64,000 bases of DNA from Symbiodinium sp. CCMP2592 (GCA_905221615.1 CAJNDT010006127.1:288001-352000), one strand, 5' to 3'; positions 18,606-28,249 are shown, counted from the first letter of the stretch. Numbers and translations are program-made. Notes: a model not told the origin generated them from the sequence alone.

Positions 18606-19425
18606 CCGCCTTTTTGAGGTCGGTCATATACGCCCACAGCACCGCCTCTGATAAGCAGTCCGAATCTGACGCGGGGCCGTTAAGGTACCATCTGAGAAAT
18701 GTGTTGAAGGCATTTGCACGCTTGTCTATTGTCCAAGGGGAGCGAGTACCGACGGCAGCCGTCACTGATTCTGGATCGACCTTCCCGCTGCGCAGCAGTG
18801 TACAAGGAACTAAGTTCTGGGGCACAAGCCGAATGCCCGCAACCAACTTACCTAAACTAACCTCCAAGACTTCAGCACGTCTTTCGCGGAAAGACAGGTT
18901 CTTAGTGGCTTTGATGGCCACCGCAAAAATTGGCTTACCTTGAAGATACACCTTGGCACTGACAGACACGTAGGTTGTCTCTTGATGGGCTGGCTCCTGG
19001 GCCACAAGGAGCTTTTTAGCAATCAAGGGCATCTTAGGTACTGTTGGCAGTGATGGCAGAGATTCGCTGAAAACGGAACGCATAGGGCCGCGCTCCCAAG
19101 GAAACTGCAGTTTGCTCAAGGATGGATTCGAGACCAACTCGGACGACACCACGGCAGCGACATCAACGAGCGGTGCTATCTCGGACTCGTGAAGGCTGGC
19201 AGCGAAAGTCCTGGTTACAGGAGGTGTGCTCAGGCTTTCATCTGAACCCACCGGTCGCCAAGAGGAGCTGGAACCGGCAGCGAGCTGCTCCAGGTGTTTA
19301 TCGAACTCACTCAAAAATCCTTCCTCGGTTTCAGCTACTTCCCTGTAATGCTTCCATTCTGCGGAAGCATCACATCCTTCTTGCTCTTCCCAAACATCCG
19401 GCTCCAAGTCTGGTGAGGGATCCAC
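18448..19425 (-). CDS. YR element 1 tyrosine recombinase, core-binding half
   Basis: This is the N-terminal portion of the recombinase, with an acidic serine-rich leader and then the helical core-binding region (WTIDKRANAFNTFLRWYLNG, EAVLWAYMTDLKKAGAAASK, SAMRFLHHVLGFHLDDVL). It corresponds to SAGTLTKRAGSLQRLVVQLY and LESLHFLHAIARFLHMDLEL in YR element 2. The frame runs out at 18448, just past the point near 18480 where the other phase takes over, implying an indel. No ATG is near 19425 (the first start-like codon is GTG), so it probably joined the segment 19488-19859 originally. Confidence 0.75.
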   Translation of the reverse strand: MDPSPDLEPDVWEEQEGCDASAEWKHYREVAETEEGFLSEFDKHLEQLAAGSSSSWRPVGSDESLSTPPVTRTFAASLHESEIAPLVDVAAVVSSELVSNPSLSKLQFPWERGPMRSVFSESLPSLPTVPKMPLIAKKLLVAQEPAHQETTYVSVSAKVYLQGKPIFAVAIKATKNLSFRERRAEVLEVSLGKLVAGIRLVPQNLVPCTLLRSGKVDPESVTAAVGTRSPWTIDKRANAFNTFLRWYLNGPASDSDCLSEAVLWAYMTDLKKAGAAASKGAGVLSAMRFLHHVLGFHLDDVLQSRRVCGIAEQINVSWSSMVAPS

Positions 19426-19487
19426 ATTTAGAGGTTCGGGTTGTCTCGAAGTGCTTGCCAGGCCTAAACCACAAGGAAATTGTAGGT

Positions 19488-19859
19488 CTACACCGCTAGC
19501 AACCGCAGGGGGAGTGGTGGAAACTCGGGTCGGGACTCCGGGGCCTCTCCACTGACCACACCACCGAGCGGTTGCTCGTTTGACGGCACAAGCTGTTCAG
19601 AAGGATCTAGAAGATTCTGCACGGATCCGGAGTCACTCATCGGCTCGACTGATAGTACAGGTGTAACTGCAACCCCTGGCACACGCTGGTCTGCTGGCAA
19701 AGTCGTTAAAGTCGCAACCTCTGGCACAAGTTGGTCCGAAGGTAAAACCGCAACCCCCTTATTATCCGAGGTGACGCACAGAGTGGCATCAGGCACTGAG
19801 TGGGCTGCCGCCGGCGGGCGGCCGGGCGTAGCCGGCGCACCTGTGGTGGAGTCAGACAT
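19488..19859 (-). pseudogene. YR element 1 recombinase N-terminal tail
   Basis: From ATG at 19859 the frame reads MSDSTTGAPATPGRPPAA, resembling the element 2 recombinase start MSDLAAQGAGVPTEP. It is a low-complexity Pro/Val/Ser region ending at a stop at 19488, about 60 nt before the next open segment in another phase. I take it as the frameshifted N-terminus. Its ATG overlaps the end of the upstream small ORF. Confidence 0.6.
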
Positions 19860-20226
19860 GACGATATTGCAGGGCGGGGTCACGCAAGGCAATGCGGTAG
19901 AATGACGTGCGGGCCGGATCTAGCACAAATGCAGCTGACTGCAGAAGGGCCCCTCGCGCACGAAAGGAAAGAAAATTAAGCAGCACGGCGCAGGGCCGAG
20001 GGCTGAATGTGATATCCCCGAGATCCACAAGAACCAAATCAGAAGTAGAAGTATTGGCACTGGCGGGACTGTTCGAGGCCGACGGCAGATAAGTCGGGCG
20101 CAAGCGATATTCCAAAACTGTAACCCTGAATTGCAAGGCAGCAATCTGATCCTGCAAGTCCTCTCGCAGCAAGCGGAGGTCCTCTGACAGCACGGCGCTG
20201 GGACCCACAGAGGTGGTGTCACTCAT
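19852..20226 (-). CDS. YR element 1 small ORF0, predicted coiled coil
   Basis: A 124-residue ORF from ATG at 20226, just inside the A1 repeat. Residues about 13-42 form a heptad-like coiled coil (SEDLRLLREDLQDQIAALQF and on); the rest is Ser/Ala-rich then hydrophobic. Its stop codon overlaps the recombinase start (reading CAT GTC TGA, with ATG inside CATG), an arrangement suited to termination-reinitiation. It could be a multimerising Gag-like or RNA-binding cofactor. No equivalent was found in element 2, where only about 220 nt separate A1 from the recombinase start. Confidence 0.5.
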   Translation of the reverse strand: MSDTTSVGPSAVLSEDLRLLREDLQDQIAALQFRVTVLEYRLRPTYLPSASNSPASANTSTSDLVLVDLGDITFSPRPCAVLLNFLSFRARGALLQSAAFVLDPARTSFYRIALRDPALQYRHV

Positions 20227-20298
20227 GAGGCACAAGGCCGAGGTCCCTAAGAGACTACTAGAAGTGTGGAATGACGATGTGAGTATGCAACACGAACA

Positions 20299-20536
20299 CA
20301 AAAATTTCTGCCCATGCCCATGTTGCATGCTGTTTTCACGTGCTCCCTTGAGCATGTCCTCGCGGCGGCGTACACCAGCATTCACAAGTTCAGGCTGCAC
20401 GCAAGAAGTGTTCAAGGTTGCTCGAAACATAAAATCACTTTGCAAATTTTCTTTCCAACTCAATCGGAAGAAGTAAAACTAACCTAGTTTTACAAAACAA
20501 CATCGTAAATTAAAGCGCTATCAACCCGTTGACCGC
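20299..20536 (-). repeat. A1 terminal repeat (5' end) of YR element 1
   Basis: Matches 4870-5107. It ends at gttgaccgc, beyond which the GGAAACC repeat flank begins (tagcaaggtgtggaaaacgc). Confidence 0.9.
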
Positions 20537-20660
20537 TAGCAAGGTGTGGAAAACGCTCGGAAACCTGGAGGAAACCGCAGGAAACCCATGGGAAACCCAT
20601 AGGAAACCACAGGAAACCAGCGGAAACCAGACCGGAAACCATCGGAAACCCCTATGAGGG
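20537..20660. repeat. GGAAACC repeat, right flank of YR element 1
   Basis: Continuation of the repeat seen at 4310-4625. The start gtgtggaaaacgctcggaaacc resembles 4460-4480, giving an approximate picture of the pre-insertion site. Confidence 0.8.
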
Positions 20661-20860
20661 GACAGATTCACCCTTTGAGCATTTGCAAAAGGTTAATGCA
20701 AACTGGAAGGGGGTGAACTGCACCGTCGACAGCACTCCACACTTCATCATCCCAGCCAATCGCAGTATTATTATACTTCCACTCGTGCCCAAAGGGTGAA
20801 CAAGTTCTTCCGGATCTGTGTTTTGGAGAGCACGCACGGCAAGACAAGAATGCTTTCACA
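20660..20860. repeat. Dispersed repeat, also at 22360-22545
   Basis: About 190 bp containing gaactgcaccgtcgacagca and gtgcccaaagggtgaacaag recur in direct orientation at 22360-22545 after a similar GGAAACC tract. No coding function is supported. Confidence 0.8.
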
Positions 20861-21116
20861 TTGCTGATGCACCTAAATTGAAGTCCTTATGTAACTGAGG
20901 TCTCAGGTATATGTATAGTTTATACTAATATGGCTAATATACTGATTACTATGTACAGTCATGTACAGCAGCTGCAGCAACTCTGGAGGCCCCTGCGCAG
21001 CAGTCACCAACATCCTGACAATTTCCGGACCCAGAAGTGGGCCCGTGGAAGGCGCTTCAGAATCTGAGTTTGCTTCAGCAGCGGTTCGTTGAGTCCGCCG
21101 CCGTGGCTGTGGCCGC
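20861..21116. other. Gene-free stretch
   Basis: AT-richer DNA followed by a diverged partial copy (20983-21070) of the repeat at 4118-4340. No gene is supported. Confidence 0.5.
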
Positions 21117-21225
21117 TCGGTGATTGGACGTGTCCAGCGTCAGGCATATATTTCCAAGGCAATCGAGAAGAACTGGAAAACCAGGTGTGGGCCCACAATG
21201 TTTGGAGCTTTCACAAGGTTTTCTC
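21117..21225. repeat. Inverted repeat partner of 23125-23232
   Basis: The region with gattggacgtgtccagcg and aaaaccaggtgtgggcccac recurs inverted at 23125-23232. A second inverted match pairs 21438-21496 with about 22600-22665. The arms enclose roughly 1.9 kb of unassigned DNA. Confidence 0.75.
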
Positions 21226-21539
21226 ATTACATTCATTACATTGAGGTCTGGGGCCGACCTTGTTGTCGTCGGCGACATGCTGCGCAACACGCAGGTGTCC
21301 CGCCCAAGTGGTAAGGCCGAGCGAGCCGGCCCGGCTGTTGTTGAGAGGCTCAAGGGTTGTGGCGTGCCCGCGAGCCGTGCAAGGGTTGTCAGGAGGCCGT
21401 TGCTCACATGTGATGATGACTTCGGCGACTTCGGGGCCTGCGCGGTTGGTTCAAGCCCCAGCAGATGTTCGCGAAACTTGCACTTGAAAAGATTTTCTCG
21501 GCCCTTTCTCGTGGAGACTCGCATACATTAGGTCTTGGT

Positions 21540-22090
21540 AGCCTCATCCTTTGCTGTCAATCACTTGGCAAGAACACATGCCGCAATTTGATTTTTTGAA
21601 CCGAAGATGCGTTCAAGACAAGCAGTGACTGGGTGCTACATTTTGGAGTTATCCAGCTGCATCTTGCTAACCAACTGGTAACATTGGACGGTATTCCTTG
21701 ATCCGCGTCCAGATTTTTGCGACTCCGACAACGAGCTCGAAAGTGGTTCCCCGCGAACAAATGCGGCCCCAAAAAATGGGGCCGTTTTCTGAACCTGCGG
21801 GAATTGTGCCAATATTAGATGGCTCCAATAACGGGTCCGAATTCTGGACCCGGTTTTGGCCCCGCTCTTTACCCGGAACTTTGCCCTTTTATTGAATTCT
21901 CAATTCACAAAGAACTTCAAAGAACGGCCGCCAACAGGTGTTGTGAAAGTCACAACCTCTCCTCTTTTTCAGCAGCCACAACAGCGACTACAGCTTGAGC
22001 ATCTTGATCTGCTGCAGATTCTGAGGCAACGACAGCACCGATATGGTGTAGCTGAGCTATGAAAATCAACAAACTAAAGAAGATCTCCCG
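21540..22090. other. Gene-free stretch
   Basis: No coding frame, repeat or RNA gene could be supported here. Short open frames on both strands look fortuitous. Confidence 0.5.
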
Positions 22091-22091
22091 G

Positions 22092-22365
22092 CACTCTGGA
22101 GGCCCCTTCACAACAGCCACCACAATCCTGACAATTTCCGGACCCAGAAGTGGGCTTGTTGGAAGCATTGCAGAATCTGAACCTCGCCGCCTGCTTCAGA
22201 AACTTCGATTATGTCTTGGCCTGCTCCGAACGCAGTCATGACTACACGAGCCACGCAGAGCATTGCCAAGATCCGGCGTCGCAGGAAATCTATGGGAAAC
22301 CCATAGGAAACCACAGGAAACCATCGGAAACCAGACCGGAAACCGTCGGGGAAACCCCTACCCTT
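22092..22365. repeat. Second copy of the 4118-4340 repeat plus GGAAACC units
   Basis: A direct, nearly identical copy of 4118-4340 continues into ggaaaccaca/ggaaaccatc units, as on the left side of YR element 1. It suggests the left flank family is dispersed. Confidence 0.85.
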
Positions 22366-22545
22366 TGAGTATTTCAAAAGTTCATGCAAAGGGAAGGGGT
22401 GAACTGCACCGTCGACAGCACTCCACACTTCATCATCCCAGCCAATCGCAGTATTTTGCTTCCACTCGTGCCCAAAGGGTGAACAAGTTCTTCCGGACCT
22501 GTGGTTTGGAGAGCACGCACGACAAGACAACAGAGGTCTCACGTG

Positions 22546-23640
22546 CAAACTTCTGTCGACTTTTCTGTACATATTAGTTTCCACGACAAAGAGCCAAGAC
22601 AGCTTTTCAAGTGCAAGCGTTGCGAACATCTGCAGGGACTTGAACCAACCGCGCAGGTCAGGCTAGGAGCAGTTGTAAGTTTCTTGCGCCGAAAAAAAGT
22701 AAGTCCCAGTGGGAACGGGCAAGATGACGTGAGTCAGTCAAACATGTAACATGTGACCAATCTTGGTGACTTGAATGCGTTGCTGATGTGAGCACGCTGC
22801 AGCTTCAAGAAGCCTTCTGGCATGCTCAACACGTTGGCTCAAGTGTGCCAGCAAGAAGAAAAGGACGGCTTACCGGAGAAGTCAGCATACTCGACTTTGC
22901 GCTTGAGTGCCAAAAGTGACAGTCACGTCAGTCTGCTCGCCTGCCATTCTTTTTTCTTCATGGGTAGACCTGGGCGGGCGCAGAACGGGTTCGCACACAG
23001 GATCTTGGCGACACTTTGCATGGCTCGTGCAGTCATGACTGCATTCGGAGCAGGCCAAGACATAGTTGAAGTTTCAAAGGCAGGTGGCAAGGTCAGATGC
23101 CCACTTCTGGGCTTGGAAATTCATGAGAAAACCTTGTGAAATCCAAAACATTGTGGGCCCACACCTGGTTTTCAAGTCCTTCTCGATTGCGGAAATATAT
23201 GTCTGACACTGGACACGTCCAATCGCCGAGCAGCCACAGTAGGGGAGCAGGAAAGGGCTAGGAGCCACGCGAAATGGCTTCCCCCCCGCGACGATAGCCT
23301 CACCGAGACAAGGGATAGCGCACAGACCGTTGTCGGTGCTGGCGAGTAGCCCGGCTGTTGTTGGACGGGTGACGGGGTGCCGGCTAGTCTTCCTCTAGCA
23401 AGGGCTTGGGAGAGACTGGCGGAGCATAGGTTTTTGGAGTGTCCTGGGGGGCCCGGGGGGTGAAACACTGAATGTTACACATCCAGGTGCCTGTCTGTTT
23501 CACGTATCACTTGCATGTATCCATGCCTGTTGCTCAAGGTTCTAGTGCAGTGGACTACAGCTGTGCGACTGTAGTAAAAGAGACACCTGAGTGCCTGTGT
23601 TCCTGTACGCCTAGCGAGGGGATACACGTCCAGGTTACAT
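22546..23640. other. Gene-free repeat-derived stretch
   Basis: Contains inverted relatives of nearby repeats (22990-23110 against 4118-4340; 23125-23232 against 21117-21225) and otherwise nothing I can assign. Confidence 0.5.
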
Positions 23641-23846
23641 CTCAACGTGGTAGCGGAGCACCCGGGAAACGGGAAGCTTCACACTTGTGGAGGTACCCGT
23701 TCGGTACTCTCTACACAGGTGGAGGCAACCGGAATACCCGGTGTGATTCACTCAGGTGAAGGTGACCGGAGTCTCTCCGGCACACTTCACTCAGGTGAAG
23801 ATAACCGGAAGAGGTTTCTCCCGGGGCTCGATCCAAGAACAGTGCA
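23641..23846 (+). other. Leader preceding the copia ORF, with short repeats
   Basis: Irregular repeats (cactcaggtgaaggtgaccg at about 23749, cactcaggtgaagataaccg at about 23788, with related ggtggaggcaaccggaat at about 23719) lie directly upstream of the copia start. This may be the copia leader or LTR-proximal sequence. No LTR ends or primer-binding site could be confirmed. Confidence 0.4.
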
Positions 23847-26810
23847 ATGGCTAGCCACTGTGCGACTATCTTTGAGCATGAAGGAGGAGATGAAGACTAC
23901 CTCCTCCACGGCAATGAATCTTTCGCGACTAATCATCGTCATCTCAATGAACTACACCGTCTTTCAGCTTTCCAGCAGGTGACCACCAAAGTACCTCCAT
24001 CTTACGATGGTAGAAGCAGTTGGTTTGCCTATGAAGATGCGATCGATGACTGGTGTGACATTACTGAGCTAGACAATGATAAGCGTGGACCAGCTTTGAG
24101 AAATCGGCTAGAAGGTGAAGCAGCAATCCACAAGAGGCTTCTCGACAGAGATCGCCTGAAGGACCCGAACAACGGAGTGAAGTACTTCAAGAGTTTCCTG
24201 CGGCCGCTTTTCGTGAAGGGAGCAGCGAATGTTTTCCTCTATCGCTTCCAGCAGTTCATGAACATGCACCGTGGGAATGGAGACATGCTTCGTTGGATTA
24301 CCAGGTTTCAACTCTCTGTTCAGAGAATGCAAGAAGCGTGGAACGATACTTATCTGCCGATCGAGGACCCGAACAATGCAGAGGTCAGAGCTTTCATAGC
24401 AGGACTTCCACCAGAAGAACAAGAAGGAATCACGCCAGTTCAGGCAATGGAGAGAGCCAACGAACGGCTCAGAGAGCAGCATGCTCGGACTATTCCGATC
24501 ACGGCCAATCTCGTTGCTTTGATTTTTGTCTCTCTGTCCGACTTGACGCAGGATCAGCGGCAGGTGTTGACATCGTTGATGGCGCATCGGAACCGAGTTC
24601 TAGCTGACTACAATACGACCGAACTGCGTGAAGTCTACCTGGAGATCTTCTGCACGACCAAGACTACCGTCGACAACCCACTCCTCGCTCCTTCGGGCCA
24701 CGGTGGCCGTAAGACGTTCCTTGTGATCGATGAAGGATTTCTGGACAATCACGAAGGCTACTGGGTCGAGGACGAGGAGGATGGCACGGAAGGTTTTCTC
24801 GAAGCGGATGAGGACGCCTTCTGGGTCTACGACGAAGAGAACTACTCATGGTTCCAGCGGCGTTTCCAAGGCTGCAAGATGAGGCGCGGATTCAAGGGCC
24901 ACCGCAAAGGCAAAGGAAAAGGTGGCAAAGGATCCAAAGGAAGGCGCTTCTTCAAAAGGAAGAAAGGCAGGTCACATCTTGCCGAAGAATCAGAAGCATG
25001 GCAAGCAGAAGGACAATGGCAAGATTACCAGTGGAACGATCAGTCCTGGGATGACTGGTCCTGGTACGAGTCTGAGGAATCCTATGCAGCCAAAGGAAAA
25101 GGAAAGAAAGGAAAGAAGGGCAAAGGAAAGAGCAAGTTTGGCAAGGATGGAAAAGATGGAAAGTCCGGAAAAGACGGACAGAGCCAGCTTGCTGATGCTG
25201 CCCCGAGCGGCACCACAGCCGCCACAACCTTCTTCGTTGAACATCTCAACACTCCGAACTTTTCTTTCATGGCCACCGAAGAGAAGATCAATGAGATCGA
25301 GGAAGCCTTCATCTCTCAGCCCTTGACGCCAACCGCGATGGTGTTGGACTTGGGATGTACGAGAGCAATGGCTTCGAGAGTGGCCGCACAGGACCTCATG
25401 GAGTTCTGTGACAAGAACCAGAACTGTGGCATATGGTACACCGTAGCTGAGACTACTTCTCAGTTCACTTTTGCCAATTCCGAGTCGACCAAGTGCAACC
25501 AGAAGTTGGTCATTTGCATGTACGACCGGGATTATGCAGTTCAATCCACAGAGTTCGACATTGTGGAACAAGGACATGTTCCCATTCTCATGTCTCTACC
25601 TCAGATGCGCAATCTTCGGTTCCAGTTCGAACTTCATCCGGAAAAGGCCTTGCTCAGCAGCCCTGTGCTGCGAATTAAGGATGTGAGGCTTAAGGTTGCA
25701 CCTAGCTCACACCTGGTACTTGATCTTCTGGAACTCAGTCAGTTGATGTGGAATGTGCGTTTCAGCAAGCATAAGAAGTCGAGCTTCCTCACCTACTTCT
25801 CCCACTGCGAGTACGGCTTCCATCAGAAGACCGAGGGATGCTGTTCTCATGAACAGGTACCCGACAATCTCGTGTTGGCGACAGATGATGAATGGGTGAT
25901 CAACGAAGCCGACATGGAAATGATTCGCATCCACAAGAAGATGAGAAGAGTCAAGTACGAACCCAAGGCGGGTTATGTGCCAATTCCGTTGGAGTATCTG
26001 GACACCAAGCGCAAGACGATCATGGAGTTCTCCAAGGGAAAGAGCGTTACTCAAGAAGATGACTGGCGTTCTTCTGAGCCTTCTTCAACAAGGACTACTG
26101 ATTCTTGGAAAGGCAAGACCATTTTCAAGATTCTGCCTGGTGGCATCGAGAGTAGAACCTCGGTGCCAGCTAAGTCCAAGGATCCAACCCGTGGAAAGGT
26201 AGGATCTCCAGAGGACATGGTTAGCGCAGGTAAGCCTGAAGACAGCTCGAAGAACACAGGAGCATCCGGAAGCTTTCCACAGGGAAAGGCACCGGCAAAG
26301 AGAAGGATTCGAGCCAAGGGAAGCTTTCCACAGGGAAAGGCACCCGAGGAACCGGCTCCTCCTCCTCTTGCTCCTGAGGATGATCCGGATCTTCAAGAGT
26401 ACGAACCTTCCGAACCGGGGGATGCAGATTTGCTTCCTCCGCAGGCCCCAGAGCCACAGTCGCTAGAACCTAGGAGGATCGCGCTTCCGTTGCCAGGCCA
26501 CGGGGTCTCAAGGGCTTCTCCGCAGTATCAGCGCATGTTGGAAAAGCTGAACAATGATGTTGAGCTTTACAAGTTGCATGTGAAGCATTACCACATGAGT
26601 CGACCGGCAGTGTGGAGGTTGCGCTTGAGCTTGGGGGCCCCCCAACAAAAGACCCGCGCACCTCCATCATCGGCCAGCACTGGGCGGCCCTCGGCAAAGT
26701 TTTGTGCGCGCTGCCGGACCGAGCAGCTCCAGCGGCAGGACCGGTGGAAGGTCATCTGCTCAGTTTCGACGCAAGACCAGCATGCTTGGTCTGCCAGGAG
26801 AGATCTATGA
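23847..26810 (+). CDS. Copia Gag-protease polyprotein
   Basis: From ATG at 23847. Residues about 40-290 are the helical Gag region (SYDGRSSWFAYEDAIDDWCD, FLYRFQQFMNMHRGNGDMLR). An acidic Trp/Tyr-rich stretch precedes a nucleocapsid-like tract of Lys-Gly repeats (HRKGKGKGGKGSKGRRFFKR; a second near residue 415-450), with no CCHC knuckle seen. The aspartic protease motif at about residue 498-507 is MVLDLGCTRAMASR, with Leu where Ser or Thr is usual after the catalytic Asp. The last authentic residues are near 26600 (ELYKLHVKHYHMS); after that the frame reads through inserted DNA to 26810. Confidence 0.85.
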   Translation: MASHCATIFEHEGGDEDYLLHGNESFATNHRHLNELHRLSAFQQVTTKVPPSYDGRSSWFAYEDAIDDWCDITELDNDKRGPALRNRLEGEAAIHKRLLDRDRLKDPNNGVKYFKSFLRPLFVKGAANVFLYRFQQFMNMHRGNGDMLRWITRFQLSVQRMQEAWNDTYLPIEDPNNAEVRAFIAGLPPEEQEGITPVQAMERANERLREQHARTIPITANLVALIFVSLSDLTQDQRQVLTSLMAHRNRVLADYNTTELREVYLEIFCTTKTTVDNPLLAPSGHGGRKTFLVIDEGFLDNHEGYWVEDEEDGTEGFLEADEDAFWVYDEENYSWFQRRFQGCKMRRGFKGHRKGKGKGGKGSKGRRFFKRKKGRSHLAEESEAWQAEGQWQDYQWNDQSWDDWSWYESEESYAAKGKGKKGKKGKGKSKFGKDGKDGKSGKDGQSQLADAAPSGTTAATTFFVEHLNTPNFSFMATEEKINEIEEAFISQPLTPTAMVLDLGCTRAMASRVAAQDLMEFCDKNQNCGIWYTVAETTSQFTFANSESTKCNQKLVICMYDRDYAVQSTEFDIVEQGHVPILMSLPQMRNLRFQFELHPEKALLSSPVLRIKDVRLKVAPSSHLVLDLLELSQLMWNVRFSKHKKSSFLTYFSHCEYGFHQKTEGCCSHEQVPDNLVLATDDEWVINEADMEMIRIHKKMRRVKYEPKAGYVPIPLEYLDTKRKTIMEFSKGKSVTQEDDWRSSEPSSTRTTDSWKGKTIFKILPGGIESRTSVPAKSKDPTRGKVGSPEDMVSAGKPEDSSKNTGASGSFPQGKAPAKRRIRAKGSFPQGKAPEEPAPPPLAPEDDPDLQEYEPSEPGDADLLPPQAPEPQSLEPRRIALPLPGHGVSRASPQYQRMLEKLNNDVELYKLHVKHYHMSRPAVWRLRLSLGAPQQKTRAPPSSASTGRPSAKFCARCRTEQLQRQDRWKVICSVSTQDQHAWSARRDL

Positions 26811-27192
26811 CAAGTACGACCGCATTGTCAAAGGCTGTCGTGTTTGCAGCACCTCAGTGCCTACGCCTCCGCGAGCCAGAATCGCAGGGTTAAGAGCATC
26901 ATCCTTCGGTGATCTCATTTTTGTTGATCACGAAGAAATCAAGTTCGGTACTAAAGCCTACTTGGCTTTGGTCATCATTGATGGTGCTTCAAATCTTCTG
27001 TGGGCTACGGCTCTCACAAGCCTGGAAGCGCCAGAGACTCTGGGAGCTTTTCGACAATGGACAGAGGAGAACAACTGCGTTCCTAAGGGAATCGTAGGAG
27101 ATCAAGCATTTTTCACGCCGCAGTTCATGTCTTACTACAAGTTTCCATGGCATTACTCCATATCCATGTGGACCACGGACTCCTTGGCCTAA
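26758..27192 (+). pseudogene. Copia integrase, N-terminal and central core
   Basis: The frame resumes after the insertion with AQFRRKTSMLGLPGEIYDKY and an HHCC-like cysteine pair (CRVC), the upstream His pair being in KHYHMS before the insert. The integrase core follows: DLIFVDHEEIKFG (first Asp), then KGIVGDQAFFTPQFM (second Asp). The phase changes near 27147, where one extra C separates YYKF from HGI, so this frame ends out of phase at 27192. Confidence 0.75.
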
Positions 27193-27841
27193 TCGAGCTG
27201 AGACCGCAGTGCGCCTCTTTAAGGGCACATGGGCCATTATGGCCAAGGCCTTAGCTGATGAAGGTTATGCAGAAAAGGTGACTGTTCGTCAAGCAGTCAA
27301 GAAAGTGGCATGGGCAAGAAATTGCCAGCTTACTGTCTCAGGCTATTCTCCTTTGGAGATAGCCACTGGAAGACGTCCACCAGACTTGTTTGACGTTGAG
27401 AACAGTTCTCCTGAACAGCTCTCGGCTGAACCTGCTGAGGAGGATCGAACCACTTTGGAACTTCAGAGGATTGCCATGCGGGCTCATCAAGAGGCCAGAC
27501 AATCACTCGACCTTCGGAAGGACCTTGCACGAAGAGTCATGCCGTCTGATGGTCCTTATTCGAAGGGTGACCGCGTGTTCGTTTGGCATAAGGATGAGTC
27601 GAAGAAGAAGTCTGAAGGAACCTGGGTCAGAGGCATAGTTGTGTCACAGGAAGGTGCCATGGTGTTGGTTGAAGTTCATCGCGCCGTTCTTCGGGTTAAT
27701 CAGTCGGTGTTCTCACGCCTTGAGCCGAACCTTCGAGCCTTGAGGGTTAGGGATGGGTTAAAGGGAAATCAAAAATCACTGGAAAACGCTGACGTCCAAT
27801 CATATCCACAATCACGAAGCTCCAAGCTAAAGCTCAAGTGA
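27150..27841 (+). CDS. Copia integrase, C-terminal part
   Basis: In the phase that takes over near 27150 the sequence reads HGITPYPCGPRTPWPNRAET, supplying the third catalytic acidic residue (Glu of NRAE), then the helix VRLFKGTWAIMAKALADEGY. SPLEIATGRRPPDL and a C-terminal DRVFVWHKDESKKKSEGTWV are typical of the copia integrase end, where target-capsule contacts occur. The frame stops at 27841 without an RT domain. The segment encoding SVFSRLEPNL is the site family at which LINE-B inserted. Confidence 0.75.
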
Positions 27842-28235
27842 AGACAAGCGGAATCAGCAATCGTTCAATCTCCAATCACTGCGCTTCAGAAGTGAGGCTG
27901 CCGAAGATGCCAGATGTTTTCAATCGGTGCGTCGAACTGATGCCTGTACCTCGAAGCGATGCGCCACATGTTCACATGACGGTCGCAGTTGCCTCGAGAC
28001 CCCCGGTGTGGGAGGGTGGGTCACAAAACAACTTGAGTCGTGACTCTGCAGTCGTAATCTCATTCACACTGTACAACCGATCATGCAGCACTGCATTGTT
28101 CAACAGAAAATCATTGGCTCCAAGTGAAAACTTCATGCACATCCGCATAAATGTGAAGCATCCAGAGCTGGTACGTTTTTCCCCCCCACCCCCCCTCAAG
28201 GCTTACGAACACACTTTTGGTAGGACCCAAGCAGC
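27842..28235. other. Copia-derived and unassigned DNA left of LINE-B copy 1
   Basis: Positions 27842-28005 match 45238-45395. 28006-28221 is unassigned. 28222-28235 (taggacccaagcag) resembles the 5' end of LINE-B (tcgggcccaagctg), as if a further LINE-B copy had been lost here. Confidence 0.6.
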
Positions 28236-28249
28236 GTGTTCTCACGCCT
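28236..28249. repeat. 14-bp junction repeat bounding LINE-B copies
   Basis: gtgttctcacgcct occurs here, at 27707-27720 inside the copia integrase, at 37679-37692 between the two LINE-B copies, and at 45103-45116 to the right of copy 2. Confidence 0.9.

Larger units (their letters stand above)
4641..20536 (-). mobile_element. YR retroelement 1 (DIRS/Ngaro-like), interrupted by LINE-A
   Basis: This is a minus-strand retroelement delimited by split direct repeats: A1 (20299-20536) at the 5' end, then ORF0, tyrosine recombinase, Gag, in-frame TGA and polyprotein, then B1 (5114-5399), A2 (4870-5107), a linker and a shortened B2 (4641-4696). Without LINE-A it is about 9.3 kb, close to YR element 2. 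The A copies look identical by eye, suggesting a fairly recent insertion, but the recombinase and methyltransferase frames carry shifts. Flanks are GGAAACC repeats on both sides with no clear target-site duplication. The recombinase-first gene order differs from textbook DIRS, PAT and Ngaro elements. Confidence 0.85.
23847..27841 (+). mobile_element. Ty1/copia retrotransposon fragment (gag-protease-integrase)
   Basis: The only plus-strand element of the window. It has a Gag, a protease and an integrase in copia order, but reverse transcriptase and RNase H are absent: the frame ends at 27841 and the LINE-B array follows. There is a roughly 155-bp insertion near 26600-26757 and a one-base shift near 27147. 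A 290-bp piece of it (27707-28005) recurs at 45103-45395 beyond the LINE-B pair. Confidence 0.85.

Noticed and set aside
23460..23640. Copia left LTR with defined ends
   Set aside because: No second copy of this segment was found in the window and no TG...CA ends or primer-binding site could be confirmed.
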